From positions 1 to 64,000 of the forward strand of contig NZ_RHOM01000004.1 of NCBI RefSeq assembly GCF_003946515.1: DNA of 64,000 nucleotides. The letters are read 5' to 3'. Source of the stretch: Companilactobacillus zhongbaensis (GTDB lineage: Bacteria; Bacillota; Bacilli; Lactobacillales; Lactobacillaceae). How positions within the stretch are numbered: position 1 is the first letter of the stretch; every line of letters begins with the position of its first letter. This document shows positions 47,850 to 58,430 of the stretch, one piece after another. A program made the position numbers and the translations under genes. Below the pieces are notes generated by a model that was given only the letters and a program-made list of their open reading frames with translations, searched no databases and had not been told where the DNA came from.

Positions 47850-48647
47850 TCACTTTCTAATTATATTTACAAATAAAATGTACTTGTTATTATGAGATTT
47901 CCCCATAATATTGTTTACTCTTATCCGTCCGTAACCTCTGACACTGACAGTATCAAACATCGTTACAAAAGAACTGGCATTACGATCAACGACCCAATTC
48001 AGCTGAACACGACCATGCTCCACTAACGATTTAGCGACCGTTCGGGAAACATCATAAACTTCAGCAATTATCGTATCTAATCGCAATGACTGGACGTTGA
48101 TCGTCTCGTCTTCTGATTCGTCGATCGGCATCAACAAATCTGTCTGAAGGTTTTTTTTAATCAAATGAATCTTAAATGAACCTATTTTATCGACTTGGTC
48201 TTCAATATATTTACCGATATTATCAAAGACAAAAAATTGCCATCTTTTGCCGTCAGTAATAATATCCCCAAAATGATCCCGTTCAACTCCAGATCCAGTC
48301 AATGATCCTAAGATCTGCCCATGATGTAAGTTAGCAAACTTTTCTGGGTAACGGATTTCATAAAGTAAAATCTTGAAGTCAGACTGTTTAGGTACAAAAT
48401 AATCAGGAGCAATAATGCCCCTGACTCTTTCTGCCCCTTCGTATCCACCAAAATAGTGAACAAATAAATCATCATACTTGTTCACTAAATTGTCTAGGAT
48501 CGCGCGTTCGCGCAAATTCAAAAAATCTGTCAGTTGGGGTATATACATTGTTTGTGTCCGAAGTAATAAATCACCGATTTTATCGATAAAGGGCTTTTCT
48601 TCTGGGCGGAAATATCCGCTAGTAATTACCTTTGTTTTATCACTCAT
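47850..48647 (-). CDS. ylmH: YlmH family RNA-binding protein (S4 domain)
   Basis: 265 residues. An N-terminal region with FRPEEKPFIDKI is followed by a central domain and a C-terminal S4 domain (LRLDTIIAEVYDVSRTVAKS, VEHGRVQLNW). Family members bind the 50S subunit and rescue stalled ribosomes or support division. The start overlaps the ylmG stop, so translation is probably coupled; no clear binding site. Confidence 0.93.
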   Translation of the reverse strand: MSDKTKVITSGYFRPEEKPFIDKIGDLLLRTQTMYIPQLTDFLNLRERAILDNLVNKYDDLFVHYFGGYEGAERVRGIIAPDYFVPKQSDFKILLYEIRYPEKFANLHHGQILGSLTGSGVERDHFGDIITDGKRWQFFVFDNIGKYIEDQVDKIGSFKIHLIKKNLQTDLLMPIDESEDETINVQSLRLDTIIAEVYDVSRTVAKSLVEHGRVQLNWVVDRNASSFVTMFDTVSVRGYGRIRVNNIMGKSHNNKYILFVNIIRK

Positions 48648-48914
48648 TTACACTATATAAAAAATCACCCTTGCTAGGACCTGTATCAACACTAAGGCAA
48701 TGATCGGTGAAAAATCGATCATACCGATCCGTGTTGGTATAATTCTCGAGATCAAATTTAGAAATGGCTCTACTAAACTTCTTACAAATCTTCCAACGAC
48801 CGAATTGTATAGCGCAGGTATGAAAGTCAAAACGCAATAAACGAATATGAGAATTTCATACGTCCGGAATAAATATGCGATCATTAATGGCAAACCGGCC
48901 ATAACTCGAGTCAT
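48648..48914 (-). CDS. ylmG: YggT family membrane protein YlmG
   Basis: 88 residues, two membrane segments (residues 15-35, 65-85) with the loop LVEPFLNLISRIIPTRIGMI, typical of YggT. Involved in septum-linked processes; the exact role is unknown. GGAGG precedes the ATG. Gene order sepF-ylmG-ylmH-divIVA is conserved. Confidence 0.93.
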   Translation of the reverse strand: MTRVMAGLPLMIAYLFRTYEILIFVYCVLTFIPALYNSVVGRFVRSLVEPFLNLISRIIPTRIGMIDFSPIIALVLIQVLARVIFYIV

Positions 48915-48928
48915 TTAATATCCTCCGT

Positions 48929-49342
48929 TTATTCACCTATGTCAGGTATACTACCATCTATTTGAAATTTAGGTGGCGTGCAAAGGAAGATCTTGTCTCC
49001 AACACGTTTGATCTCACCGTTTAAGGCATAGACCGTTCCTGTTAGGAAATCTACGATCCGCTTTGCTTGATCATCTTTAATGCTGTTAAAGTTCACAATA
49101 ACAGCTTTGTTGTTCAAGAGTTGTTTCGCAACATCTTTGGCGTCAGCGTAAACTCTTGGTTGAAAAATAGCAATCTTATTGCTTGCTGACTTAGTGCTAC
49201 CAGATTCGATGGAAACGACTTTTTGGTTATCAGAATAATCTACTGATTCTTCTTCGGTTGGTTGGTTCGTTTTTTGTGAGGCATCATAGTTTTCGTCCTC
49301 ACCGAGACCGAAAAATGTTCCTATTTTTTGAGAAAATGCCAT
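48929..49342 (-). CDS. sepF: Cell division protein SepF
   Basis: 137 residues. It has an N-terminal amphipathic membrane-targeting helix (MAFSQKIGTFFG), an acidic linker and a C-terminal FtsZ-binding domain (QPRVYADAKDVAKQLLNNKA, VNFNSIKDDQAKRIVDFLTG). It anchors and bundles FtsZ. Seventeen bases after ftsZ. Confidence 0.95.
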   Translation of the reverse strand: MAFSQKIGTFFGLGEDENYDASQKTNQPTEEESVDYSDNQKVVSIESGSTKSASNKIAIFQPRVYADAKDVAKQLLNNKAVIVNFNSIKDDQAKRIVDFLTGTVYALNGEIKRVGDKIFLCTPPKFQIDGSIPDIGE

Positions 49343-49358
49343 AATTAAAACTCCCTAA

Positions 49359-50609
49359 TTATTTATTTCTGCGCTTGAAAATTGGAGGCGTTGAGTCATC
49401 ATCGTCATCGCTTAAGTCAATTGTTTCTGGCTTTTGGAAAATGTCGAAGTCACTCTTTTCACCAGCAACGTTGTTGACTGATTTGTCGCCACCTGCTTGG
49501 TTAATGTCCCAGTTAGAGAATGGGTCACTATTGCTTGGTTGTTGTTGCTGTGGTTGAGCTGGTTGGTCGTTTTCTTTACGATCTTGACCATCAAAGACAG
49601 CATTAGGATTGTTTAGATTCAAACGACGGTTACGAGGTTCTTTCTTGCCACCTTCAGTTTCAACACCTGTTGCGATAACAGTAACTTTAACTTGATCACC
49701 AAGTGTTTCATCGATTGATGTACCAAAGATAATGTTGACGTCTTTAGTAGCTTGGTCAGTAACGATTTGAGCTGCATCTTGTGCTTCAAATAATGACAAG
49801 TCAGGTCCACCTGTGATGTTAAGTAGGACTTGTTTAGCACCATCGATCGATACTTCAAGAAGTGGTGATGAAATAGCTTTGTTAGTAGCATCAGTAATTC
49901 TGTTTTCACCGTTGGCTGTACCAATACCCATAAGAGCTGAACCTTGATCAGACATAACAGTCTTAACATCAGCAAAGTCCAAGTTAACGAATCCTGGTGA
50001 TGTGATCAGGTCAGAGATACTTTGTACACCTTGTCTCAAGACATCATCAGCAATGCTGAAAGCTTCGTTCATAGGTGTCTTCTTGTCAACAATCTCAAGT
50101 AACTTGCTGTTTGAGATCAAAACTAGTGTATCAACGTCTTTTTTCAATTCACTAATTCCGTCAGCAGCAAATCTTGAACGTTTAGAACCTTCAAAGGCGA
50201 ATGGACGTGTCACTACACCAACAGTCAATGCGCCACTTTCTTTGGCGATGTTTGCCACGATAGGAGCAGCACCTGTACCTGTTCCACCACCCATTCCGGC
50301 AGTGATAAAAATCATGTCTGCGCCTTCTAAGGCTTCTTTAATAGCTTCTTCACTCTCTTGAGCGGCCTTTTGACCGATCTCAGGGTTTGAACCTGCACCT
50401 AGACCTCTAGTCAATTTAGGTCCTAATTGGATCTTTGTTTCAGCTTGAGAACTTTCAAGTGCTTGGACATCTGTGTTAGCTGCGATGAATTGTACACCCT
50501 TAATACCAGTGTCGACCATGCGGTTAACGGCGTTTCCACCGGCTCCACCAACACCGATCACTTTAATTACTGCCCCCATGTTTTCGTTTGAATCTAATGA
50601 ATATTCCAT
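49359..50609 (-). CDS. ftsZ: Cell division protein FtsZ
   Basis: 416 residues. It has the tubulin signature [16 protein letters not shown]-terminal [15 protein letters not shown], the T7 loop ([11 protein letters not shown]), a disordered Gln/Asn-rich linker and the C-terminal peptide [16 protein letters not shown] that binds FtsA and SepF. The Shine-Dalgarno AGGAG can pair with CTCCT three bases later, which might limit translation. Confidence 0.98.
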   Translation of the reverse strand: MEYSLDSNENMGAVIKVIGVGGAGGNAVNRMVDTGIKGVQFIAANTDVQALESSQAETKIQLGPKLTRGLGAGSNPEIGQKAAQESEEAIKEALEGADMIFITAGMGGGTGTGAAPIVANIAKESGALTVGVVTRPFAFEGSKRSRFAADGISELKKDVDTLVLISNSKLLEIVDKKTPMNEAFSIADDVLRQGVQSISDLITSPGFVNLDFADVKTVMSDQGSALMGIGTANGENRITDATNKAISSPLLEVSIDGAKQVLLNITGGPDLSLFEAQDAAQIVTDQATKDVNIIFGTSIDETLGDQVKVTVIATGVETEGGKKEPRNRRLNLNNPNAVFDGQDRKENDQPAQPQQQQPSNSDPFSNWDINQAGGDKSVNNVAGEKSDFDIFQKPETIDLSDDDDDSTPPIFKRRNK

Positions 50610-50657
50610 TAAGGAGTTCCTCCTATTACCTGTCTTGAATATAGTTAACTTTTATAA

Positions 50658-51995
50658 TTAATCAAAAAACTTACTCCAAAAGTTCTTCATGCCTTCCATC
50701 CGTGAACCTTTTTGTTTCTTCTTAGGCGAAGACTTCTTCGGTTGCTCAGCTGGTTTTTGAGTTGACTTTTGTGTATCCTCTGGAACCGGTTGAACGCTTG
50801 GTCTTGGAGCTGAATCATTTTGGTTAATTGCAGCACCGTTGACTACATTGTCGGCAATAATTCCGATATCGTTCAAATTGGATGCGTATGTTACTAAACC
50901 TAAACCTAGCGCGTATGAAGGATATCTCATCCCCATTTGTGCAGGGACATAGCTTCTGACTTTAACGCCAAAAACATCTTTAGCAAGCTCCCCGATCCCT
51001 GATGTAGCAGCGACTCCACCAGTTAAAACAATTCCTCCTGGTAAAGTCAATGCTCCTGCATCTTCAAGTGGTCCTTTGAGTCTTGTAAAAATCTGTTGAA
51101 GTCGAGCTTCAATGATCTCTGACAAATACTCTTCTGAAATAGTTTCCGGTTCAGATTGACCTACTACATCAACACTGATTGTATCATCAGTATCAGCATT
51201 TTCCGAATCTGCTGTACCATAATACAGTTTTAATTGTGCAGCATTTTCAACTGTGGTATTTAAAACGACTGAAATATCGTGAGTGACGTAGTCGCCACCT
51301 TCGAAATCGACTGTCGATAACTTGAGATTGTGATCATGAACTACTGATGCAGTAGTTTGTCCGGCACCCATATCAATAATGATAGCGCCAAAATCACTTT
51401 CTCCTTCGTTAAGGGCAACTTGGCTCAGTGCCATAGGAGTGATAACTTTATGAACAATGTGCAATCCTGCTTTCTGGATCGCTTTCTTCGTATTGTGAAC
51501 AATCGTCTTAGGAGCAGTGTAGATGATCCCCTTCATCTCTAAACGAACTCCGATCATTCCCCTTGGATCACGGATATTATTAAATCCGTCAACAGAAAAT
51601 TGCTTTGGAAGTAGGGAAACTACTTCACGTTCACTAGGCAAATTTTGGATCATAGCTGCAGCCATGACCTGTCGAACATCATTTTCTGTAATTTCTTTAG
51701 ATTGCGTGCCAACAGCAATCATCCCCTGGCACTTCTCGATTTGAAGCATGTTAGCTGAAATGCCAACAACTACTTCCTTGATCGTAATATTTGCCTGAGT
51801 TTCTGCTTTTTTTACGGCTCGTTTTATGGCACCGGCAGCTTTATCAATATCTACGATAACGCCACGACTTACCCCTTCAGATCGCTCACTTCCGACACCA
51901 ACGACGCTTAATTTATCGTCTGATGCTTCAGCAACTACCACTTTAATAGAGTTTGTACCAATATCAAGGCCTACAAAGAACTCTGAATTGTCCAT
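50658..51995 (-). CDS. ftsA: Cell division protein FtsA
   Basis: 445 residues, actin fold (VGLDIGTNSIKVVVAE, GAIIIDMGAGQTT, VLTGGVAATSGI). It has a Pro/Lys-rich linker and a C-terminal amphipathic helix (GMKNFWSKFF) for membrane binding. It tethers FtsZ. AAGGAGG lies 13 bases before the ATG, longer than usual; an upstream CTG could be used but this is not supported otherwise. Confidence 0.96.
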   Translation of the reverse strand: MDNSEFFVGLDIGTNSIKVVVAEASDDKLSVVGVGSERSEGVSRGVIVDIDKAAGAIKRAVKKAETQANITIKEVVVGISANMLQIEKCQGMIAVGTQSKEITENDVRQVMAAAMIQNLPSEREVVSLLPKQFSVDGFNNIRDPRGMIGVRLEMKGIIYTAPKTIVHNTKKAIQKAGLHIVHKVITPMALSQVALNEGESDFGAIIIDMGAGQTTASVVHDHNLKLSTVDFEGGDYVTHDISVVLNTTVENAAQLKLYYGTADSENADTDDTISVDVVGQSEPETISEEYLSEIIEARLQQIFTRLKGPLEDAGALTLPGGIVLTGGVAATSGIGELAKDVFGVKVRSYVPAQMGMRYPSYALGLGLVTYASNLNDIGIIADNVVNGAAINQNDSAPRPSVQPVPEDTQKSTQKPAEQPKKSSPKKKQKGSRMEGMKNFWSKFFD

Positions 51996-52071
51996 AGACA
52001 GTGGTTGCCTCCTTAACTAATTAAAAAACCATTCATTAAAAAATTTTAACACAAAAAAGATTATATTGAAC

Positions 52072-52773
52072 CTATTTCTTCTTATCAAACGGATAAGAAT
52101 AGGCACCGATCTCCATATCGATGACGCCCTTCTTTTTCATTTGTGAAGCGATGCTAGGATAATATTTCATCTTTTTGTCAACTGTTCTAATATCCGCAAT
52201 CACTTTATTACCGTCATTCATATCGATTTTGATCCGATATGGATTAACTTTATTAGAAGCGTTATGGATCTCAGAAATATTATTTTTTACGCTTTCTGGC
52301 ATTTTTTTATAAATTTTAGTTATTTTTACTAAATCAGATTTTTTATCAAAATCTGTGTAGATGGGATAATTCCCAGTGTAGGATTTCAATTTATTCGATA
52401 AAATTTTCCCATTATCAATTATTCTATAGTAATATCCATTTTTGTAAATAAGCCCGAGCGTCGGATACTCATCTACCACAATCGTTAAATCACGTAAATT
52501 ACTCGTTTTAAAGGAAACTGATCTTACTGATGGGAGTTTCTTATGCGTCTGTTCAGAGATCGATCTATGCTTCAAAAAAACACCGACCAACAGCGAGTTA
52601 TCGTTGATCTTAGTAGCATCGATCACTTGCTGAGCACCTAGGTCATTGACTCCTTTAACAGTGATATTTCGCACTTTACTGAATGAAGATCCTAAGTATG
52701 CCAAAATTATAATAACGATGGCGATAAATAAAATAATAAAACTTTTTTGATAACTTTTGGCCTTTTTTGACAT
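52072..52773 (-). CDS. divIB: Cell division protein DivIB/FtsQ
   Basis: 233 residues. Short cytoplasmic tail, one membrane helix (residues 12-30), a POTRA domain (VRNITVKGVNDLGAQQVIDA) and the FtsQ-type beta domain. Part of the FtsL/FtsB/DivIB complex that controls septal peptidoglycan synthesis. Shorter than many family members at the C-terminus, but without signs of truncation. GGGG precedes the ATG. Confidence 0.92.
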   Translation of the reverse strand: MSKKAKSYQKSFIILFIAIVIIILAYLGSSFSKVRNITVKGVNDLGAQQVIDATKINDNSLLVGVFLKHRSISEQTHKKLPSVRSVSFKTSNLRDLTIVVDEYPTLGLIYKNGYYYRIIDNGKILSNKLKSYTGNYPIYTDFDKKSDLVKITKIYKKMPESVKNNISEIHNASNKVNPYRIKIDMNDGNKVIADIRTVDKKMKYYPSIASQMKKKGVIDMEIGAYSYPFDKKK

Positions 52774-52790
52774 ATTGTTGACCCCTACTA

Positions 52791-53900
52791 CTATTTCTTG
52801 ACTAAATCTAACAATACTTGGATCAGTTTGTCAGAAGCATCGGGAACTCCATTTTCTTTGGATGCTTTTGACATTTTTGCTAATTCTTCTGGATCGGTCA
52901 TGATGTCGGAAACGGTATTGAACAACTTATCTGCCGTTAAATCTTTTTCTACTAAGACTTTTGCGGCCCCATTCGCTGCCACGGAATTAGCGTTTACTGT
53001 TTGATGATCATGCGTCACATAAGGACTAGGAATGAAGATGGCCGGAATACCTAAGGCAGTTATCTCAGCGATACTAGTTGCCCCACTTCGACCAACGATC
53101 ATGGTCAAGTCTGGTAAGATCTCCGGCATGTTATCAATGTATGGTTGCACCGAGATATTTGGCAATTCAAGATATTTTTGATTGATCCGTTTGATCACGC
53201 CATCATAATGCACTCGACCGGTGACAAATAACATTTGAAAGTCTGCTTTAGCAAATTCATCTAAGGCACCAATGACTGCTTTATTGATCGGCTCGGCTCC
53301 ACGTGAACCTCCAAAAATCAAGACCGTAGGTTTACTTGGATCTAAATCGACATCTTTTAGCCGATCATTCTCCTTTATCCCTGCAGCTTCTTGAGCTCTA
53401 GGGTTACCAGTAAAGACAATTTTCTTCTTCTCAGAAAATTGATTTTCGGCTTGAGTGAAGGCAATCGCAATTTTGTTGACGAAATGACCTAAAAACTTAT
53501 TGGTAATTCCAGCAATTGTATTTTGTTCATGAATAACCGTTGGAATGTGTAACTGGTGAGCAGCATAAACTACCGCACTAGAAACATAACCACCAGTACC
53601 CACTACGATATCTGGTTTAAATTCCTTGATGATTTTCTTGGAACGGCTGATCGAAGCAAAAAACATTTGCATAACTTTGACATTTTCCAAGGTCAACTTA
53701 CGCTTGAAGCCACTGATCTTGATAGTTTTGAAGTCGATCCCTTCACGGGTAACGATCTTACTTTCAAGACCTTTTTCAGTACCAACGTAGAGCACAGCTT
53801 CGATCATATCTCGTTCTTGGAGACGTTTGATCAATGCCATCGCTGGATAAATATGGCCCCCAGTTCCACCACCAGAGACGATAATTCTCAGTTTAGTCAT
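52791..53900 (-). CDS. murG: UDP-GlcNAc transferase MurG
   Basis: 369 residues, GT28/GT-B fold: IVSGGGTGGHIYPAMAL, GTGGYVSSAVVYAA, FGGSRGAEPINKAV and GRSGATSIAEITALG. It adds GlcNAc to lipid I to give lipid II at the inner leaflet. AAAGGGG precedes the ATG. Four bases after murD. Confidence 0.97.
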   Translation of the reverse strand: MTKLRIIVSGGGTGGHIYPAMALIKRLQERDMIEAVLYVGTEKGLESKIVTREGIDFKTIKISGFKRKLTLENVKVMQMFFASISRSKKIIKEFKPDIVVGTGGYVSSAVVYAAHQLHIPTVIHEQNTIAGITNKFLGHFVNKIAIAFTQAENQFSEKKKIVFTGNPRAQEAAGIKENDRLKDVDLDPSKPTVLIFGGSRGAEPINKAVIGALDEFAKADFQMLFVTGRVHYDGVIKRINQKYLELPNISVQPYIDNMPEILPDLTMIVGRSGATSIAEITALGIPAIFIPSPYVTHDHQTVNANSVAANGAAKVLVEKDLTADKLFNTVSDIMTDPEELAKMSKASKENGVPDASDKLIQVLLDLVKK

Positions 53901-53904
53901 ATTT

Positions 53905-55269
53905 TTACCCCTTTAATTTTTCAACTTCGTCGATGAACAGATCTCCACGTTGTTCAAAGGTGTCAAATTGATCCCAGCTTGCAGCAGCTGGTGAAAGTAA
54001 AATGACGTCACCCTTGGAACTTTGTTGATAAGCTTCCGGTACTGCTTGTGACAAGTTTTGAACTTCGATAATATTGCTGATCTCAGCTTTTTCAGCGGCG
54101 TCGATCATCTTAGTAGCCGTTTGTCCATAAACGATGATGTTGTGGACTTTTCCTTTCAAATAAGGAACTAATTCGTTGAAGCCATTTCCACGATCCAAAC
54201 CACCGGCAATCAACGTGATTGGTGCCTTGAATGCTTGCAATGCTACGATGGTAGCTTCAATGTTTGTAGCTTTAGAGTCATTGTAAAATTTACGATCATT
54301 GAATTGATCAACATATTGGATCCGGTGTTTAACTCCTGAAAACTTGCTTAATACTTCGATAATGTCGCCGTCTGAAACGCCAAAAATCTTAGCAACGTTA
54401 ATTGCAGCTAAGGCGTTTTGAACGTTGTGTTCACCAGGAACCTTGATGTCATCGATATTCATGATCAAATGACGGTTGTAATAAATGTTGCCTTCAAATT
54501 CATAAGCACCAAAACCTAATTCTTGTTGGTCTGAAAAAGGAATGATCGAAGCTTGTGACTTCTTTGCTAGATCACGCCACTCTTTTTGATTCCAGTTAAC
54601 GATGAAATAATCATCTGCTGTTTGGTTTTTAGTAATGTGCATTTTTGCATTGATGTAATTTTGACGAGTCTTGTGAAAATCCAAATGAGCTGAATAAATG
54701 TTGTTCAACACAGCGACATGTGGATGTAAATTGATAGTTCCTTCAAGTTGAAAACTCGAAAGTTCAGTTACGACAACATCGTCTTTAGTAGCTTTTTGGA
54801 TGACATCGGAAATAGGAATACCGATGTTTCCTGCATAATAAGATTTCTTGAATTGAGGAGCATGGTCAAGCATTAATTGGATCAAAGTAGTTACGGTTGT
54901 CTTACCGTTAGTTCCGGTAACAGCAACCATCGTAGCGTCTGAACAACTATATGCGATCTCAGGTTCAGTGATGACCGGAATGTTCAATTGTTCAGCACGC
55001 TGAATCAAATCATTTGAATATGGGATCCCTGGATTTTTAACTAGGAAGTCATATGATTCGTCGATCAAACTAGCATCATTACTACCTGTGATAACTTCAA
55101 AGCCCTCGTCTAACAATGCTTGGGCTTCAGTGTTACCTTCTAGTGGATTTGAATCGACTACTTTAACCTCACAATTGATTTTTTTTAAAAGCTTGGCTAC
55201 TGCATAACCACTTTTGGCTAATCCTAATACTAAAATTTTCTTATTTGCGTAACTACTATTCATGACCAT
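53905..55269 (-). CDS. murD: UDP-MurNAc-L-Ala:D-Glu ligase MurD
   Basis: 454 residues. It has VLGLAKSGYAVAKLL, the ATP-binding VAVTGTNGKTTV, YNDSKATNIEAT and LIAGGLDRGNGF. It adds D-glutamate to the nucleotide precursor in the cytosol. AAGG lies six bases before the ATG at 55269; the ATG at 55263 is a weaker alternative. Confidence 0.97.
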   Translation of the reverse strand: MVMNSSYANKKILVLGLAKSGYAVAKLLKKINCEVKVVDSNPLEGNTEAQALLDEGFEVITGSNDASLIDESYDFLVKNPGIPYSNDLIQRAEQLNIPVITEPEIAYSCSDATMVAVTGTNGKTTVTTLIQLMLDHAPQFKKSYYAGNIGIPISDVIQKATKDDVVVTELSSFQLEGTINLHPHVAVLNNIYSAHLDFHKTRQNYINAKMHITKNQTADDYFIVNWNQKEWRDLAKKSQASIIPFSDQQELGFGAYEFEGNIYYNRHLIMNIDDIKVPGEHNVQNALAAINVAKIFGVSDGDIIEVLSKFSGVKHRIQYVDQFNDRKFYNDSKATNIEATIVALQAFKAPITLIAGGLDRGNGFNELVPYLKGKVHNIIVYGQTATKMIDAAEKAEISNIIEVQNLSQAVPEAYQQSSKGDVILLSPAAASWDQFDTFEQRGDLFIDEVEKLKG

Positions 55270-55279
55270 AACTTACCTT

Positions 55280-56245
55280 CTATATAAAAATTATTAAATA
55301 AATTGCTGAGAATGCGGCACCAAAGAGCCAGAAAATGATATCGATCTTCCATTCACTCCAGCCCAGCATTTCAAAGTGATGATGGATCGGCGTCATCTTA
55401 AAAATACGACGATGGAATACTTTGAACGAGAACACTTGGAGCATGACACTGGCTGTTTCGATCACATAAACTAAACCGATCAAAAGTAATGACCAGTAAC
55501 GTCCTAATAAGATCGAGATGGCAGCTAGTCCAGCACCGAGGGCCAATGAACCAACATCTCCCATAAATATCTTGGCTGGTTTGTGGTTGAAGATCAAAAA
55601 GGCTAGTAATCCACCTACCACTGAGAAGCACACAATTGCGATGTCAGCCCGGTCTTGGTTCAAGGCTATAATTGCATACGTTAAGTATGAAATGGCCCCT
55701 AGACCGCCTAATAAGCCGTCTAGACCATCAGTTAAGTTGGTTGCGTTTGAGAACCCGACTAACCAGAAAATCGTGAACAAGACAAAGATGACTGCTGAAT
55801 CGATTGAGAACCAACCTGGAATTGCAAATTTCGTTGGTAGTTTGTCATTGAAGTACACCACTAAAAAGATAGCAGCAACAATGATTTGCAAGATCAATTT
55901 TTGAAGAGCTTTCAAGCCAAGATTTCTCTTCTTGAAGACTTTGATGAAGTCATCGATAAAACCGATGCAACCAAACAAGACGATCACTAAGGTAGTGATC
56001 ATCAAAGCATGTGTCATTTGGTTGAGCCAAGCTCCGACCCAAAGGTTAGTAATAGCCATGGCGATCAAGATCAAGAGTCCGCCCATTGTAGGAGTTCCTG
56101 ACTTTTTCTCGTGCCATTTTGGTCCTTCTTCACGGATCGATTGACCTTCTTTGTGTGCGATCAAGTAGCCGATCAAAAATGGCATGAAGATCGCAACGAT
56201 TGCAAAACTACTAATTATATCGATAAATATTTTACTAAGTTCCAT
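55280..56245 (-). CDS. mraY: Phospho-MurNAc-pentapeptide translocase MraY
   Basis: 321 residues, ten membrane helices. It has KSGTPTMGGLLILI, FIDDFIKVFKKRN, NLTDGLDGL, FMGDVGSLALG and the HHHFEMLGWSE motif. It makes lipid I from UDP-MurNAc-pentapeptide and undecaprenyl phosphate. GTGGGGA precedes the ATG. Confidence 0.98.
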   Translation of the reverse strand: MELSKIFIDIISSFAIVAIFMPFLIGYLIAHKEGQSIREEGPKWHEKKSGTPTMGGLLILIAMAITNLWVGAWLNQMTHALMITTLVIVLFGCIGFIDDFIKVFKKRNLGLKALQKLILQIIVAAIFLVVYFNDKLPTKFAIPGWFSIDSAVIFVLFTIFWLVGFSNATNLTDGLDGLLGGLGAISYLTYAIIALNQDRADIAIVCFSVVGGLLAFLIFNHKPAKIFMGDVGSLALGAGLAAISILLGRYWSLLLIGLVYVIETASVMLQVFSFKVFHRRIFKMTPIHHHFEMLGWSEWKIDIIFWLFGAAFSAIYLIIFI

Positions 56246-56258
56246 GGATAGTCCCCAC

Positions 56259-58430
56259 TTAATTATTATTCTCCAGTGTTACTTTAATTTTACCACTGTC
56301 ATTGATTATTTTTCCTGGTTTAATGGATTGTCCTGTAACATATCCATCTCCGGAAGTTACGACTGTCCGACCGGTGATCTCGGCGAACTTGAGTACATCG
56401 TTTTTCGACCATCCAGTTAAGTCTGGCATAGTCATTGCTCCATTAGTCAACATAACGATCCGTTGACCAGGCATGACTTTTTGACCACTAGCTGGTGATT
56501 GTTGAACGATCTTATCCCCTGTTCCGACGATGCCTGATTGAAGATCTAATTTCTTGATCTTCTTTTCAGCTGAAGCAACAGTTGAATTTAAGAAGTTAGG
56601 CATGTCAACGTATTGACTACCTGCTTCCACATTTTCACCACTAGTATCATCTTGAGTCATTAATCGTTTAACTAACGGATTAAAGATCTCAGAGATCATT
56701 TTTTCAGCGGCGACTGACATGATCTGTGGTTGTTTCATTGTAATGTAGACGATGTAACGAGGTTTGTTGTATGGCACCATACCAGCAACTGAGTACAAGT
56801 AATTGCTTGAGCCAGACAAATAACCACCAGCACCAGCAATTTGGGCAGTACCGGTCTTAACGCCGACTTTGATTCCTGGAACTTTATAAACCATTCCTGT
56901 TCCGTATTCTTCGGTAATAACCCGACGCATTTGTTTGCGGACTTGTTTAGCAGTATCTGCTGAAATTGGATGACCAACCACGTCCTTTTTGTATTTCTTC
57001 GTTGTCTTACCAGTTGCTGGATCAACGATCTTATCAACGATTTGTGGTTTGACCATCTCTCCATCGTTGGCAACAGCCGAAAATGCTTGGAGCATTTGGA
57101 TCGCATTGACATTCACACTTTGACCAAATGAAGTCATAGCTTGATCACTGGAATGTTTGTAAGAGATTCCACCAGCAATTTCATCTGGCAACTCAATACC
57201 TGTTTTTTCACCGATCTTGAATTTTTTCATGTATTTCATCCAAGTATCAGCACCCATTTTTTCTTCCAAGTGGACCATTCCGGTATTTGAAGATCTTGGG
57301 AAGGCTTCTGATTCGGGAATATAACCCCAACCAACATCATTCCAGTCACGGATTGTCCGACCACCTACTTCAACAGCACCTGATTGATACAACTCGTTAG
57401 GGTCGTAGTTTCCCGTTTCGATAGCAGCAGAAAGAGTCAAGATCTTCATAACTGATCCAGGTTCAAATTGGTCTTCAACTAAAGTATCACGCCAACTTTC
57501 TGACATGCCTTTTCCAGTTGACGGATTAAAAGTTGGACGCTGTGAAGCTGCTTTGATCTGGCCAGTCTTTGAATCCATAACGATAACTTGCAAGTTTTTT
57601 GGTTGATATTTATCTTGAACACGTTGACTCAAGATCTCGACGTATTGTTGGATCTTACTGTCGAGCGTTAAATAAACATTTGATCCATTAACAGCTTGTT
57701 TTTCAACCACTTGTGATTCAGGCAATTCATTACCTTGAGAATCGATTTTAGTGATCTTCTTGCCGTCTTTACCAGATAAAATGTTATTGAAGTATTTTTC
57801 GATTCCCATCAAACCACTAATATTTGTGTTGGGATCATTACTGTTATCTTGCTTAGTAATACCAACTTGATTAGTGGCAAAAACCCCGTTGGGATAAGCT
57901 CTTGAAGGGAATTCGTCGAATTTTATTCCTTGTAAATGCAAACTCGAGATTTTATTTTTGATCTCGATCGACAAATTTCGGCCTTCTGGACCAAGTTCAA
58001 CTTGATATTGATTTTTATTCTTAGGAGTTAAATAATTTAATATTTGTTTCTTCGAAAGTGGCAAATATTTTGATAACTTCTTGGCAGTTTTTTCTTTATT
58101 TTGAACATAGTCAGGTTTTCCGTCAGAAGTCTTAGACTTCTTCGACAAGACCGCTACGATATTATAAATACTAGAATTTCCCGCGATCATATCGCCGTTG
58201 CTGTCCAAAATATCGCCACGACGAGCGTTAACTTGGTCAACACTTTGATACTTCTTTCGCGTCCGTTCAGCTAAATCGACCCCGTGATAACTCTTACTGG
58301 TAGCTATTGACGTGAAACGTTGGGTAAAAACGATAAAAGAAAAGGCCGTCACAATCACTATGAAAAAACCTACTAGATAGTGATTGCGTCGCGCCTTATT
58401 TTGGAAGATTGTTTTAAAAAAATTTTTCAT
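56259..58430 (-). CDS. pbpB: Division-specific penicillin-binding protein (PBP2x/PBP2B type) with PASTA domains
   Basis: 723 residues. One N-terminal membrane helix, PBP dimerisation domain, class B transpeptidase with SVMK (active-site Ser in FEPGSVMKIL), SSN (RSSNTGM) and KTGT (GVKTGTAQ). Two C-terminal PASTA domains follow (about residues 600-720, VDMPNFLNSTV and MPDLTGWSKNDV). It cross-links septal peptidoglycan with FtsW. Overlaps ftsL by four bases. Confidence 0.96.
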   Translation of the reverse strand: MKNFFKTIFQNKARRNHYLVGFFIVIVTAFSFIVFTQRFTSIATSKSYHGVDLAERTRKKYQSVDQVNARRGDILDSNGDMIAGNSSIYNIVAVLSKKSKTSDGKPDYVQNKEKTAKKLSKYLPLSKKQILNYLTPKNKNQYQVELGPEGRNLSIEIKNKISSLHLQGIKFDEFPSRAYPNGVFATNQVGITKQDNSNDPNTNISGLMGIEKYFNNILSGKDGKKITKIDSQGNELPESQVVEKQAVNGSNVYLTLDSKIQQYVEILSQRVQDKYQPKNLQVIVMDSKTGQIKAASQRPTFNPSTGKGMSESWRDTLVEDQFEPGSVMKILTLSAAIETGNYDPNELYQSGAVEVGGRTIRDWNDVGWGYIPESEAFPRSSNTGMVHLEEKMGADTWMKYMKKFKIGEKTGIELPDEIAGGISYKHSSDQAMTSFGQSVNVNAIQMLQAFSAVANDGEMVKPQIVDKIVDPATGKTTKKYKKDVVGHPISADTAKQVRKQMRRVITEEYGTGMVYKVPGIKVGVKTGTAQIAGAGGYLSGSSNYLYSVAGMVPYNKPRYIVYITMKQPQIMSVAAEKMISEIFNPLVKRLMTQDDTSGENVEAGSQYVDMPNFLNSTVASAEKKIKKLDLQSGIVGTGDKIVQQSPASGQKVMPGQRIVMLTNGAMTMPDLTGWSKNDVLKFAEITGRTVVTSGDGYVTGQSIKPGKIINDSGKIKVTLENNN

